A stretch of 64,000 nt of DNA from positions 124,001-188,000 of the forward strand of contig NZ_JRLV01000009.1 of NCBI RefSeq assembly GCF_000769915.1. Direction: 5' to 3'. Source of the stretch: Flavobacterium beibuense F44-8. GTDB taxonomy: Bacteria; Bacteroidota; Bacteroidia; Flavobacteriales; Flavobacteriaceae. Position numbers and translations under genes: made by a program. The notes below the pieces were generated by a model. The model made no database searches. It was not told where the DNA came from and saw only the letters and a list, made by a program, of their open reading frames with translations. Below, one piece after another: positions 33,080 through 41,601 of this stretch (positions within the stretch are counted from its first letter, which is position 1; each line of letters opens with the position of its first letter).

Positions 33080-33851
33080 TTTTAGCCTGATTTACAAAAA
33101 TATCACTGTTTTCTAATCTCGTTAGCAGGAACTGAGTGTACACTTCGCGCACCTGTTCCGGCTCAAGGTCGTTATCCTGCCAGTCCATCCATTCGGCAGG
33201 TATAAGTGCTGTTATGGAACGTATTTTCTCCTCGTTAAGCAATGCTTTGTATTCGGCATTCACTTCGTCCAGCAGGGTGGCCTGTGGCAGCAGTACATGA
33301 TCTTTAATCAAAGCAAACGGAGTTACCGCAGCCGCCTGAGGATCGTTAAACGAATGGTGGAAATACAGCGAAGCACCGTGATCTATAAGCCACAGTTCCT
33401 TGTGCCATATAAGCATATTGGTATTACGGAAGGTACGGTCTACATTGGTAATAAAAGCATCTAGCCATACAATTTGTGAAGCCATTTTAGCTTCGACAGT
33501 AGTAACAACCGGATCGAAGTTTATAGCCCCCGAAAGGTAATGCAGGGCAAGGTTAAGCCCCTGGCTAAATTGTAGTAAATCCTGAATTTCCTCGTCGGCT
33601 TCGGTACGACCAAAAGCCTCATCAAGATTAGCAAACACCAGTTCGGGTACAGGTAAACCTAATAGCCGTGCCATTTCGCCACCTATAAGTTCAGCGATAA
33701 GGGCTTTGGTTCCGTGTCCGGCACCGCGAAATTTAAGTACGTATTTAAAGTCGTCGTCAGCCTCGGCAATGGCAGGCAGCGAACCGCCCTCGCGCAGCGG
33801 GGTAACATAACGCATTACGTTTACGGTGCGTAATTGTGGTGTTTTGCTCAT
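33069..33851 (-). CDS. HipA-like kinase family protein
   Basis: The 260-residue protein is a short HipA-type kinase without the N-terminal HipA subdomain. Nucleotide-binding features include DDFKYVLKFRGAGHGTKALIAELIGG (phosphate-loop-like), LDAFITNVDRTFRNTNML with the catalytic aspartate/asparagine, and LWLIDHGASLYF, matching the metal-binding DHG. No HipB-type antitoxin is adjacent, and the partner is the DUF3037 protein instead. HipA of E. coli phosphorylates GltX; the target of this family is unknown. Confidence 0.83.
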   Translation of the reverse strand: MSKTPQLRTVNVMRYVTPLREGGSLPAIAEADDDFKYVLKFRGAGHGTKALIAELIGGEMARLLGLPVPELVFANLDEAFGRTEADEEIQDLLQFSQGLNLALHYLSGAINFDPVVTTVEAKMASQIVWLDAFITNVDRTFRNTNMLIWHKELWLIDHGASLYFHHSFNDPQAAAVTPFALIKDHVLLPQATLLDEVNAEYKALLNEEKIRSITALIPAEWMDWQDNDLEPEQVREVYTQFLLTRLENSDIFVNQAKNAR

Positions 33852-33949
33852 GGTTACTAAGTACAGCTTTTACACAGCAGTTTTGTGATGTAAAAATAGC
33901 GAATTTTTATAAAGAAGCCCTGTTTGTTACCCTTATGGGAAACAGGTGT

Positions 33950-34501
33950 TTAAACCGATGGCATGGCAGTAGGGTACCAGTTCCTGTCTTCAAGGAAGGA
34001 AATAATATCGTTAAAGCCCTCTTGGGTTACTTCCTTTTTAGAGATGATGAATGCCGGTGTAGCCGATGTATCAAAATACAACAGCACATTGTTTTTATTG
34101 ATTACCTTAAAACTGGTGCAGTTGTCCCAGCTTAGGGTTATTGCCACTCCGTTGGTCGTATAATGGAAAGCCTCTTTAGTAAACTCCAGTACTCCGGTTG
34201 TGTTTTTCCATTTTTGGACAGCAGCTTCAATAAGACGGTGTTGTTTTTTTCTGTTCTTACTGATGTTTATATAGTGGTTAATACAGTTGATAGCCAAATG
34301 CAACCCTACAGCTATAAACACATACCCTGCATTTGCCACGCCAAGCCCCGAAGCTAAAAACCAACCGCCAATACCGGTTATTAATATGGCCTGTACCAGT
34401 AATAAATGGGTGTTTCTTACCCTGGTGTACCAAAGGTGATTAAAAGCATCAATAGTTTTTTCCCTGTAAAGGGCAGGGTTAAAGGGTATTTCAAATTTCA
34501 T
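33950..34501 (-). CDS. YcxB-like membrane protein
   Basis: The 183-residue protein has a short N-terminal region, two membrane helices (about 33-75: LLLVQAILITGIGGWFLA and GYVFIAVGLHLAINCI) and a C-terminal domain of beta strands (LEFTKEAFHYTTNGVAITLSWDNCTSFKVINKNNVLLYF) like the YcxB/PH-like domain. Such proteins are often lone membrane proteins of unknown function. The ATG at 34501 starts MKFEIPFNPALYREK. Confidence 0.75.
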   Translation of the reverse strand: MKFEIPFNPALYREKTIDAFNHLWYTRVRNTHLLLVQAILITGIGGWFLASGLGVANAGYVFIAVGLHLAINCINHYINISKNRKKQHRLIEAAVQKWKNTTGVLEFTKEAFHYTTNGVAITLSWDNCTSFKVINKNNVLLYFDTSATPAFIISKKEVTQEGFNDIISFLEDRNWYPTAMPSV

Positions 34502-34592
34502 TTATATATAGCGTGGTTTGCCGTAAATATAAAGAATAAATTTTGAGGTTATTGGATTATGATAAAATGTAGATAGAATGGAATATAATAAA

Positions 34593-35486
34593 CTATATTT
34601 TATATTTACTATAATCAATCTCCTCTCTTGTAAGAGCAAATTGAAAATGAACTTTTTTTACTCTATATACTCTCATTCCTTTCAAAATTTTTGCTTTACA
34701 CTTGGATAGTATATCTATAATCATATTTTCAGGAAAATTAAGACCTAAGTATAGTTCATCATACCAATCATCATTTGAAGTTATTTTAATGCCTTTCAGG
34801 TTTTTTTCTTCATCGAGAACTAATCCGTTAATATTTTTAGGTAAATTATATGTCATTAATCTATATTCTTCTTCATGGCACCAATCTTTTGATTTATAAT
34901 AAGCCTGTTTATGAGCCTTTTCAGCAAATGATTGATTTGGCTTTAATATAGGGTATTCGTCATATGTAACTAAAGCTCCAGTTCCTATTTTACCTGAAAA
35001 GAAGATCTTTTTTAGATTAAACCCTAAACAGATACCAGTGTGATTTAATGCATAATATCCCCACATTGCAATACTATTCCATTTTTTTGAAGTGCAAAAA
35101 ACACTATAAAAATTATTTATTTGTGAAAATTGATATTCATTATCCGATTTCATTTTTTCTAAATCCTTAAAATCGGTATTGTTCTTTAATTTTAAAAGTT
35201 CAGATTTCATTTTATGATCGCTCCAATTTAAATTTTCTATTTTAGATTTAAATCTTAATAATTTTTCTAGATATATATCAACTTCATCATTTGACATTAA
35301 ATCATATCGTTTCTCTATTTTACAATCGAAAGGATCATTAAAATTTTTAGGAGACGAAAAAAAAAGCTCATTTTCTGTAAGTACTTTTTGATAATAAATA
35401 TTATTCCAGTCAAGATATTTATAAATAATATTAGGTTGCTTTTTTAGTAACTCTTCATGATTAGGATTCGCAATAGTTTCATACAT
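34593..35486 (-). CDS. DUF2971 protein
   Basis: The 297-residue soluble protein matches DUF2971: IYKYLDWN near the N-terminus, LFFSSPKNFNDPFDCKIE, VFCTSKKWNSIAMWGYYALNHTGICLGF in the middle and a DELYLGLNFPE segment. The gene is visibly more AT-rich than its neighbours, with many AAA, TTT and ATA codons, and stands alone. DUF2971 genes are frequently found in accessory or defence-associated regions; no partner is visible here, so its role stays open. Confidence 0.8.
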   Translation of the reverse strand: MYETIANPNHEELLKKQPNIIYKYLDWNNIYYQKVLTENELFFSSPKNFNDPFDCKIEKRYDLMSNDEVDIYLEKLLRFKSKIENLNWSDHKMKSELLKLKNNTDFKDLEKMKSDNEYQFSQINNFYSVFCTSKKWNSIAMWGYYALNHTGICLGFNLKKIFFSGKIGTGALVTYDEYPILKPNQSFAEKAHKQAYYKSKDWCHEEEYRLMTYNLPKNINGLVLDEEKNLKGIKITSNDDWYDELYLGLNFPENMIIDILSKCKAKILKGMRVYRVKKVHFQFALTREEIDYSKYKI

Positions 35487-35590
35487 AGTGTAAATATTTT
35501 ACCTAATGTAATAAACATTTGTTTGTTAAATATTCAAAAGGTTAAATTTCAGTATTTTACACATAGCTTATTACGTATAAACACGTAATA

Positions 35591-35620
35591 AAAAATCCCA
35601 AAGCATACACTTTGGGATTT
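35591..35620. terminator. Terminator at the end of the redox/two-component operon
   Basis: AAAATCCCAAAG (35591-35602) and CTTTGGGATTTT (35609-35620) form a 12-bp stem with a CATACA loop. It can end the six-gene operon from 40662 to 35644. Confidence 0.85.
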
Positions 35621-35643
35621 TTTATATAGTAGAGTAGGAGTGT

Positions 35644-37026
35644 TTATTTTAAAAACAACCTCACCGTAGTACCCTTTTCCTCTTTGCTGTAAATATCAAT
35701 AGCGATACCCAGTAGTGAGCACAGGCGTTTTACGATAGAAAGCCCAAGGCCCGTACCTTTAATATTACTGTGTTCGGTAGCTTTAGAGCGGTAAAACTGA
35801 TTGAATATTTTTTGCAGGTCGTGCGCCGGTATACCCATACCGTTATCGGTTATGGTAATACAGGTACCGTCGTTTTCGTTTATGGAAACGGTTATAATAC
35901 CATTATCGGGCGAATATTTAATAGCATTCGAGATAAGGTTATTTATAATAATTGAAAACAGGTATTCGTCGGTTTCATGATAGTAGTCCTTATCAAATTC
36001 GGTTACTAGCTGTATGTTTTTGTCCTTTACCGTTTGTGAATAGCGGGTAAGCGTGTCCAGTAATACCGAGTTAAGGTATACGCTTTCGGGCTTAATGGAC
36101 TGTTTTTGGTTTTCAAAACGCGCCAAAAGCAATAGCTGATCTACCATGTGGTTAAGGCGGTTAACTTCGCTGATGCAAAAGTTTATTTTTTCTTCATATT
36201 CCTCACGGTCGCGTGGCTTGCGTATCAATACTTCCAGAGTTCCCTTAATCACGGCAAGGGGAGTGCGCAGTTCGTGTGAGGCATCGCTGGTAAACTGTTT
36301 TTCGCGCTCAATGGCGTTTTGTATACGGTCCAGCAGGTTGTTTATGGTTTGCGATAATGTGTACAGTTCGTCTTTATTTGGCGGTAACGGAATACGTGAG
36401 GTAAGGTTATCGCGTGTAATATCGTTTGACGTACTCATTATAGACGCTACAGGCTTAATACTGCGCCCGGCAATAATACGGGCAATAATAAACAGTACGA
36501 CCAATACAAGGGGATAGGCTATCCATAGTATTTTGCTAAGGTTATCCAGTACCATAGCGGCATCTTCAAGCGGAGCAGCAACCAGTATATAGCCCACCAC
36601 TTTATCGCTATGTATTACCGGAACTTCTATCTGCCTAACCGACTTGTTTTGCAGCCAGGTATCGTAAGAGAGGGTTTGCTTCTTTTTGTATTTTATGTGC
36701 AGGAACGATTCTTTAAGGTTTGGCGACTTATCGGTATAATTACCATCGGTATCTACAAACTCAATAAAAATAGGGTTAATGTCGAGTGTGTTGTGTTCTT
36801 TTTCCTTCCATTCCAGTGAGTCCTGTATGGCAAAGCCTGTATCGTTTATACTGATTTCGGTCATCAAATCGGCTATCTCAATGCTAAGGTCGCGTTCCAC
36901 ATCGCTGTATACGCTTTGACGCACAGTAAAGTAAATTACCACAAACACGGCAAACACAAGCAGGGCAGTGCTCACAATGTAATAAAACGCAATACGGTTG
37001 CGAAAAGAAAACGATATGGCTTTCAC
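35644..37026 (-). CDS. Sensor histidine kinase (HAMP, HisKA, HATPase)
   Basis: The 460-residue membrane kinase has two helices (about residues 15-33 and 160-185) flanking a periplasmic sensor of about 130 residues, a HAMP segment (ARIIAGRSIKPVASIMST), the H-box FTSDASHELRTPLAVI, N-box IINNLISNAIKYSPDNG and G-boxes DNGMGIPAHDL and KGTGLGLSIVKRL. Its shape resembles the CusS/heavy-metal sensor group, but the periplasmic domain is not recognisable as metal-binding. It is the last gene of a six-gene operon and follows its regulator by 17 bases. Confidence 0.92.
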   Translation of the reverse strand: MKAISFSFRNRIAFYYIVSTALLVFAVFVVIYFTVRQSVYSDVERDLSIEIADLMTEISINDTGFAIQDSLEWKEKEHNTLDINPIFIEFVDTDGNYTDKSPNLKESFLHIKYKKKQTLSYDTWLQNKSVRQIEVPVIHSDKVVGYILVAAPLEDAAMVLDNLSKILWIAYPLVLVVLFIIARIIAGRSIKPVASIMSTSNDITRDNLTSRIPLPPNKDELYTLSQTINNLLDRIQNAIEREKQFTSDASHELRTPLAVIKGTLEVLIRKPRDREEYEEKINFCISEVNRLNHMVDQLLLLARFENQKQSIKPESVYLNSVLLDTLTRYSQTVKDKNIQLVTEFDKDYYHETDEYLFSIIINNLISNAIKYSPDNGIITVSINENDGTCITITDNGMGIPAHDLQKIFNQFYRSKATEHSNIKGTGLGLSIVKRLCSLLGIAIDIYSKEEKGTTVRLFLK

Positions 37027-37043
37027 TGGGGATTCTTTATGGG

Positions 37044-37706
37044 TTATTCTTCTGCAATATAGCCTATTCCGCGTACTGTTTTAATAAAGTCGTCCTCTTT
37101 TTTAAGGTTGAGCTTTTTGCGGAGGGCATTTATAAAAACATCAATAACTCCGGTGTCATATTCAAAATGAATATCCCAAACGTCCTGTATTATTTGCTGG
37201 CGTGTGCAAACATTACCCTTATTTTGGATTAGGTACACTAACAGGTCGTATTCCCTTTGGGTAAGGGCAACCTCTTTACCGTTATGCCATACCTGATGCT
37301 TGTTTTGTATAATACGGGTATTACCTATGGTAAGTTCGTTGCTATCCTGCATATAACGGAAGTGAATGTTAATGCGCTCTACCAGTTCCTGAAAGCTAAA
37401 CGGTTTTTTGATATAATCGTTAGCTCCCGCTTTAAGGCCTTCAATAGTTTCCTGCACGGTATCTTTTGCCGTAAGGAAAATAATAGGGGTTTTGGTGTCG
37501 GTTGCCCTTACGGCACGGCACACCTCAATACCCGTAAAGCCGGGCATCATCCAGTCCAGCAGTATCAGGTCGGGGTTTTTATCTATTATATCGTTATAAG
37601 CGTCTTTTCCGTTTTCAGAAATGAATACCTCAAAACCTTCTTCCTCAAGCCCCTGCTTAAGGAAGTTGGTAATGCCTTTTTCATCTTCTGCTATAAGGAT
37701 TCTCAT
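37044..37706 (-). CDS. OmpR/PhoB-type response regulator
   Basis: The 220-residue protein has a receiver domain (EDEKG acidic pair, phospho-acceptor in LLDWMMPGFTGIE, FLTAKD switch and KKPFSF lysine) and a C-terminal winged-helix DNA-binding domain (LTQREYDLLVYLIQNKGNVCTRQQI..DVINVFINALRKK). It pairs with the kinase that follows. A direct repeat of CTTAA spaced by 11 bases upstream of the operon (40721-40743) is a plausible binding site for autoregulation. Confidence 0.94.
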   Translation of the reverse strand: MRILIAEDEKGITNFLKQGLEEEGFEVFISENGKDAYNDIIDKNPDLILLDWMMPGFTGIEVCRAVRATDTKTPIIFLTAKDTVQETIEGLKAGANDYIKKPFSFQELVERINIHFRYMQDSNELTIGNTRIIQNKHQVWHNGKEVALTQREYDLLVYLIQNKGNVCTRQQIIQDVWDIHFEYDTGVIDVFINALRKKLNLKKEDDFIKTVRGIGYIAEE

Positions 37707-37709
37707 AAT

Positions 37710-39032
37710 TTACTGTTGTACAAATTTGATACCGAAAGATACGATATTTGCGTCTAAACCATCACTACGGGAGTAGTGGTTAAAACGCAGGTCAATGTTT
37801 TTGATTCCGTAGCCCCAAACTCTTGCTGCGGCAAAAATATCGGTATAGTTTACACCGAAACCATACTGATGGGCATCGAAAGTTGAAAGGTCATAATCAC
37901 TGGTGTAATACTGCTCTGTAGACAAATGCGTGTTATATGGAGCAAAATACTTAGATCCCTGTTGTGTGTAATACCTGTACATGGGGAACACCGTGAACCT
38001 GTCGTTCAGTTTTATTGGTAATTCTATATTGGCAGTGTGTGAACTTAACCCCCAGTCGTCTGTATAAAAACGATAGTAGGTGCGTACCACAAGCCATTGG
38101 TTAACATAATAGTTTAGTCGTGCCCCTAAAGGCAGTTTAAAGCGGTTATCCGGCAGGCGTTCTATATCATCGGCAAGATGGAACTCATTGATAAAAGAGT
38201 CGGCCACATCGGCAAAATACACCCTTTGGTAAGGCGTAGAGAGTAATCCCTGCTGATATAGTAAATCGGCAAATAAGGAAAACTGCATTCTTTCGGTTGC
38301 CACCTGCGAGAAGCTGAATGACATAGAGTAGGAGTTTCTGTTCTTTTTAGGATGTGGCGAAAACCTGCTAGGGTTATAATCTGTATTACCGGTAATGGTA
38401 AAGTAATTGAATATTCCTCCGTTAAGGTCGTAACCATTGTTGTAAAAATCCTGTAACTCCTTAGGGTAAATAGGTCTCCAGCTGTCCAGGTATACATTAC
38501 CCGAAACGTTAATTTCACTATTCTTATCGTTAAACAGTTTGGTATAACCACCACCAAAGCCTAATGATGAATAATCATACTCGGTAGATCCCGAAAGGTG
38601 AGCATTCCAAATGTCGTTTCTGTCGTCTGAACTATGGCTGTAATTTACCACAAGCGAGGTAAGCATATCTGAGGCGGATGCTCCTGAACTTGCCTGCCAC
38701 GGACTGGGCGTACTGCTGTCAAACGGATTGATGTTCCCCGAAGATGCGGATGAATAGGCCGACAATCCGGCATCTACGGTAAGAACATCGTCATCATTCA
38801 ATGGCATTGCTACCACTATAGTAGGAGTAACGTCAGACAGTTTCTCCATACCTTTACCTCCTGCAACAGCAGAGTGTACACCATCCTGCTGGTAGTAACT
38901 CATTAAAAAGTCGACTTCGGTACTTTCCAGTACTCTCTTTTTATAAGTTACCTGTGTGCTATCCTGTTCCTGTTGTGCCACTGCGGCAACCGAGGTTAAT
39001 AATAATATGCTAAATAATGTAAATCGTTTCAT
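37710..39032 (-). CDS. DUF3570 outer-membrane beta-barrel protein
   Basis: The 440-residue protein has a signal peptide (MKRFTLFSILLLTSVAAVAQ) and a repeated pattern of amphipathic strands ending in FGIKFVQQ, typical of an outer-membrane barrel. It belongs to DUF3570, whose members accompany DUF4266, ApbE and thioredoxin-like genes. No porin or transport activity is known. It sits 2 bases after the DUF4266 gene and 3 before the regulator, tightly within the operon. Confidence 0.88.
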   Translation of the reverse strand: MKRFTLFSILLLTSVAAVAQQEQDSTQVTYKKRVLESTEVDFLMSYYQQDGVHSAVAGGKGMEKLSDVTPTIVVAMPLNDDDVLTVDAGLSAYSSASSGNINPFDSSTPSPWQASSGASASDMLTSLVVNYSHSSDDRNDIWNAHLSGSTEYDYSSLGFGGGYTKLFNDKNSEINVSGNVYLDSWRPIYPKELQDFYNNGYDLNGGIFNYFTITGNTDYNPSRFSPHPKKNRNSYSMSFSFSQVATERMQFSLFADLLYQQGLLSTPYQRVYFADVADSFINEFHLADDIERLPDNRFKLPLGARLNYYVNQWLVVRTYYRFYTDDWGLSSHTANIELPIKLNDRFTVFPMYRYYTQQGSKYFAPYNTHLSTEQYYTSDYDLSTFDAHQYGFGVNYTDIFAAARVWGYGIKNIDLRFNHYSRSDGLDANIVSFGIKFVQQ

Positions 39033-39034
39033 GC

Positions 39035-39244
39035 TTAATTACAGCCACAGCCTCCTCCTGTTTTTCCTCCGTTAGCACCTGCTGCGGCTTCCCTGTATAC
39101 CTGAAAATTAGTTTCAAAACGTTCGGTAGGGCGTGCCGATAGTTTCATATCGGGATCGTTTATATACTGTTTTTCGTATTCTTTAACCGAGTTGCACGAT
39201 TGTAGTGCTATTAGCACTACGCCCAGTATTAGTATCTTTTTCAT
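39035..39244 (-). CDS. DUF4266 lipoprotein with Gly/Cys tail
   Basis: The 69-residue lipoprotein has a signal ending LQSC (Cys16), a short helical core (DPDMKLSARPTERFETNFQVYREAAAGA) and a final glycine/cysteine tail, GANGGKTGGGCGCN. It belongs to DUF4266, which always appears short and ends with this tail. The two tail cysteines in GCGC could bind a metal or form a thiol pair. The start overlaps the ApbE stop by four bases, and the DUF3570 gene follows after two. Its role is unknown. Confidence 0.9.
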   Translation of the reverse strand: MKKILILGVVLIALQSCNSVKEYEKQYINDPDMKLSARPTERFETNFQVYREAAAGANGGKTGGGCGCN

Positions 39245-40227
39245 GGTTTGTATTTCTCTATATCTATATTCTGTGAAACATGAATGTTTCCTTTATCGTC
39301 TACTATTATGCATTCTATGCCTTTAAGCTGGTTTATAAGGTTGAGGCCAACCTCAATACCCATTACAAAAACCGAGGTAGCCAGTGCATCTGAAATTTCG
39401 GTGGTTTTAGCAAATACCGAAACACTTACAATTCCCGTTGCCGGATAACCCGTTCTCGGGTCAATAATGTGGGAGTAACGCTTACCGTTAAACACCACAT
39501 ATTTCTCGTAACTGCCCGATGTTTCAATAGCGCTGTCTTCCAGCGGGAACATAGCAAACACCTTGCTTTTGTTCATTGGGTTTACAATGCCTACCGTCCA
39601 TTGACTTCCGTCCGGTTGCTTGCCCCAGGCATTAATATCGCCCGATACGTTTACAAGCCCAGATGTACATCCGTTGGCATAAAGCAGTTCTTTTATTTTA
39701 TCGGCTATATACCCCTGACCAATACCGCCCATTCCCAGTTTCATTCCCTTGTCTCTAAGGAATACGGTACTGTTTTCTTTATCAACTATTATTTTTTCAT
39801 ATCCTATTTTCTCTACAGATTTCTTAATAGCTTCTTGAGATGGCATTTCTTTCATGCTGCCGTCAAACTTCCAAATCCTGTCCATAGAGGCATACGAAAT
39901 ATCAAAAGCCCCATCGGTTAGCTTGGATATACTGATTGCCCTTTCAATAAGTGCTATCAGCTCTTCGCTAACCTTTACGGGCTTTATTCCGGCGTTATCA
40001 TTGATTGCCGAAACCTGCGTAGTGGGGATCCAGTCGGATATAATATTTTCTATACGTTTTACTTCTGCAACGGCAAGATCTATGTATTTGTTAGCCTGTA
40101 CCGTATCTTTTGCTACTACCGTAATCTCAAAAGGGCTTCCCAGCATGGAAAGTTTCCTTTTGTGGGCTATTTGTCCGTAGCTGCCTGTAAAACATAGCAG
40201 CAGCAAAAAGAACATTATTTTTGTCAT
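39241..40227 (-). CDS. apbE: FAD:protein FMN transferase
   Basis: The 328-residue exported protein (signal peptide MTKIMFFLLLLCFTGSYG) belongs to the ApbE family, which covalently attaches FMN from FAD to Thr/Ser of target proteins in the periplasm. Visible features are LGSPFEITVVAKD, AFDISYASMDRIWKFDG, LGMGGIGQGYIADKIKELL, VNVSGDINAWG and HIIDPRTGYPATGIVSVSV. Within the operon no obvious flavinylation motif was found, since the DUF4266 protein lacks a D-x-x-[ST]-[GA]-A-[ST] stretch. The natural target is therefore unclear. Confidence 0.92.
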   Translation of the reverse strand: MTKIMFFLLLLCFTGSYGQIAHKRKLSMLGSPFEITVVAKDTVQANKYIDLAVAEVKRIENIISDWIPTTQVSAINDNAGIKPVKVSEELIALIERAISISKLTDGAFDISYASMDRIWKFDGSMKEMPSQEAIKKSVEKIGYEKIIVDKENSTVFLRDKGMKLGMGGIGQGYIADKIKELLYANGCTSGLVNVSGDINAWGKQPDGSQWTVGIVNPMNKSKVFAMFPLEDSAIETSGSYEKYVVFNGKRYSHIIDPRTGYPATGIVSVSVFAKTTEISDALATSVFVMGIEVGLNLINQLKGIECIIVDDKGNIHVSQNIDIEKYKP

Positions 40228-40230
40228 GGC

Positions 40231-40662
40231 CTATTTTTCCATTGAATGTAACAGTTCGATGTATTCTTTAGGGGATATATTTTTAAAACCGGTTTTACCC
40301 AGTACTTTTCCTGTTTTGTCTATTACCACAACCAGAGGGAAATAACCTTCACGGTTGTATTTTTCTGCCAGTTGGTCATTATGCTTTTGTTGGGCTTCCG
40401 GCAGGGCATTTTGTTTCTTTTTAGGGAAGTCGGCTTTAAGAAGCACCCATTTTTCGGCTGATTCTTTTTTAAACTCATCCGACTGCCATATGTTCCTGTC
40501 CAGTTTTATACAGGGAGCACACCAGTCTGACCCCGAAAAAACAAGAATAATGTTTTTATTTTCTTTAGCGGCCAGCGCTTTGGCATCATCTATATTGTTG
40601 TTCCAGTTTTGGGCAAAAGCCGGAGCACTTATCAGCAATAGTAAGATTAGTATTTTTTTCAT
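40231..40662 (-). CDS. Periplasmic thioredoxin-family protein
   Basis: The 143-residue exported protein (signal peptide MKKILILLLLISAPAFAQ) has a thioredoxin fold with the redox-active SDWCAPCIKLD (CxxC) and the cis-proline region GYFPLVVVIDKTGKVLG. It resembles thioredoxin-7/DsbD-gamma-like thiol reductases. As first gene of the operon it probably keeps cysteines of a partner, such as the DUF4266 tail, in a defined redox state. A longer frame to 40746 lacks a sensible signal, so the ATG at 40662 is preferred. Confidence 0.88.
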   Translation of the reverse strand: MKKILILLLLISAPAFAQNWNNNIDDAKALAAKENKNIILVFSGSDWCAPCIKLDRNIWQSDEFKKESAEKWVLLKADFPKKKQNALPEAQQKHNDQLAEKYNREGYFPLVVVIDKTGKVLGKTGFKNISPKEYIELLHSMEK

Positions 40663-40720
40663 GATTATAAATTTATACAAATTAACGCTTGGTTTGTTAC
40701 TGTAGGTATACCTGTAGCCG

Positions 40721-40743
40721 TTTCTTAAGCCAATTTTAAGAAA
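40721..40743 (-). promoter_or_regulatory. Candidate response-regulator operator (11-bp direct repeat)
   Basis: On the minus strand the segment reads TTTCTTAA, AATTGGC, TTAAGAAA. It contains CTTAA twice with starts 11 bases apart, the spacing typical for tandem OmpR/PhoB binding, and it is also an inverted repeat. It lies about 60-80 bases before the first gene of the two-component operon. Confidence 0.5.
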
Positions 40744-40748
40744 CAAAA

Positions 40749-40772
40749 ATCCCGAAGCACAGGCTTCGGGAT
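40749..40772 (-). terminator. Terminator of the SPFH gene
   Basis: ATCCCGAAGC (40749-40758) and GCTTCGGGAT (40763-40772) form a 10-bp stem with an ACAG loop; on the minus strand TTTTTG follows. It separates the SPFH transcript from the thioredoxin operon. Confidence 0.8.
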
Positions 40773-40801
40773 TACATAGTAAGTGTTTTATTTTTAATTT
40801 G

Positions 40802-41596
40802 TTAGTTTACACTTTTAAAGAAAGCAGGGGAGTTACCGTATATGGCGGTTTTACCATCCCATTTCTCTATAAACTGCTGTTGTATAAGCAGGCTGTTTAA
40901 CGATTGTTTACGTAGTTCGTTAGCACGGGCTTCGGCTTCTGCCTGTACAATTAGTTTTTTAGCTTCTGCCTGAGCAATTTTAAGCTCGTTTTCAACTTTC
41001 ATGGCCTGTTGTACGGCAGCATTTTTGGCATTAATAGCCTGAGTGATTGATTCAGGGTACTCTATACCGCTCGTCATTTGTTCCAGCGTAAAACCTTCCC
41101 TGTTCAGTAAGTCTCCCATATTGGTTTGAATAGAATGCTCAAACCTTTCTCGGTTACTTATAATACTGTCGGTACTGTACTTATTGAACTCAATACGGAA
41201 AGCATCCTTAATGTAGTTGAACAGTGTTGTTTCGGTAATTTCCTTGATGTCTTTACGGTACTTTTTAAATATTACCGGACTGTGTCCGTCTTTTACCTTA
41301 AAGGATAGGGTAGGATCTACCGAGAAAACCGAACCGTCTTTAGCATTAACCGTAAACGATTCATAGTTTATGGTTTGTACATAGGTAGGGAATTCGTATA
41401 CATCCTCAGTAAGCGGATTGTACCAAACCCTACCGGTAACAAGGCTCACATCCTGAACCCCTTTGTCACTACCGTACAGTTTAACCAGGATACCTTCGTA
41501 ACCTGCGTCTATACGTTCGTTACATGAAATAAATGCAATAAGCATGAATACGCCTAAAATAATGGCGGTAAAAATAAATGTAATTCTCTTTTTCAT
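40802..41596 (-). CDS. SPFH/prohibitin-family protein with lipoprotein-like signal
   Basis: The 264-residue protein begins with a membrane or lipoprotein signal (RITFIFTAIILGVFMLIAFISC, Cys25), followed by a prohibitin-type SPFH domain (about residues 30-200, AGYEGILVKLYGSDKG) and a coiled-coil tail with the repeated AxAEAKKLIVQAEAEARANE pattern and the closing WDGKTAIYGNS. SPFH proteins form large membrane rings that organise proteases or lipids. A cysteine at this position is unusual and might place the ring outside the inner membrane. The small membrane gene precedes it by 5 bases. Confidence 0.85.
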   Translation of the reverse strand: MKKRITFIFTAIILGVFMLIAFISCNERIDAGYEGILVKLYGSDKGVQDVSLVTGRVWYNPLTEDVYEFPTYVQTINYESFTVNAKDGSVFSVDPTLSFKVKDGHSPVIFKKYRKDIKEITETTLFNYIKDAFRIEFNKYSTDSIISNRERFEHSIQTNMGDLLNREGFTLEQMTSGIEYPESITQAINAKNAAVQQAMKVENELKIAQAEAKKLIVQAEAEARANELRKQSLNSLLIQQQFIEKWDGKTAIYGNSPAFFKSVN

Positions 41597-41601
41597 TGTT
41601 T

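Noticed and set aside
34502..34592. Toxin-antitoxin module with DUF2971 and YcxB-like genes
   Set aside because: Genes are unrelated, separated by 91 bases, and no antitoxin-like protein is present.
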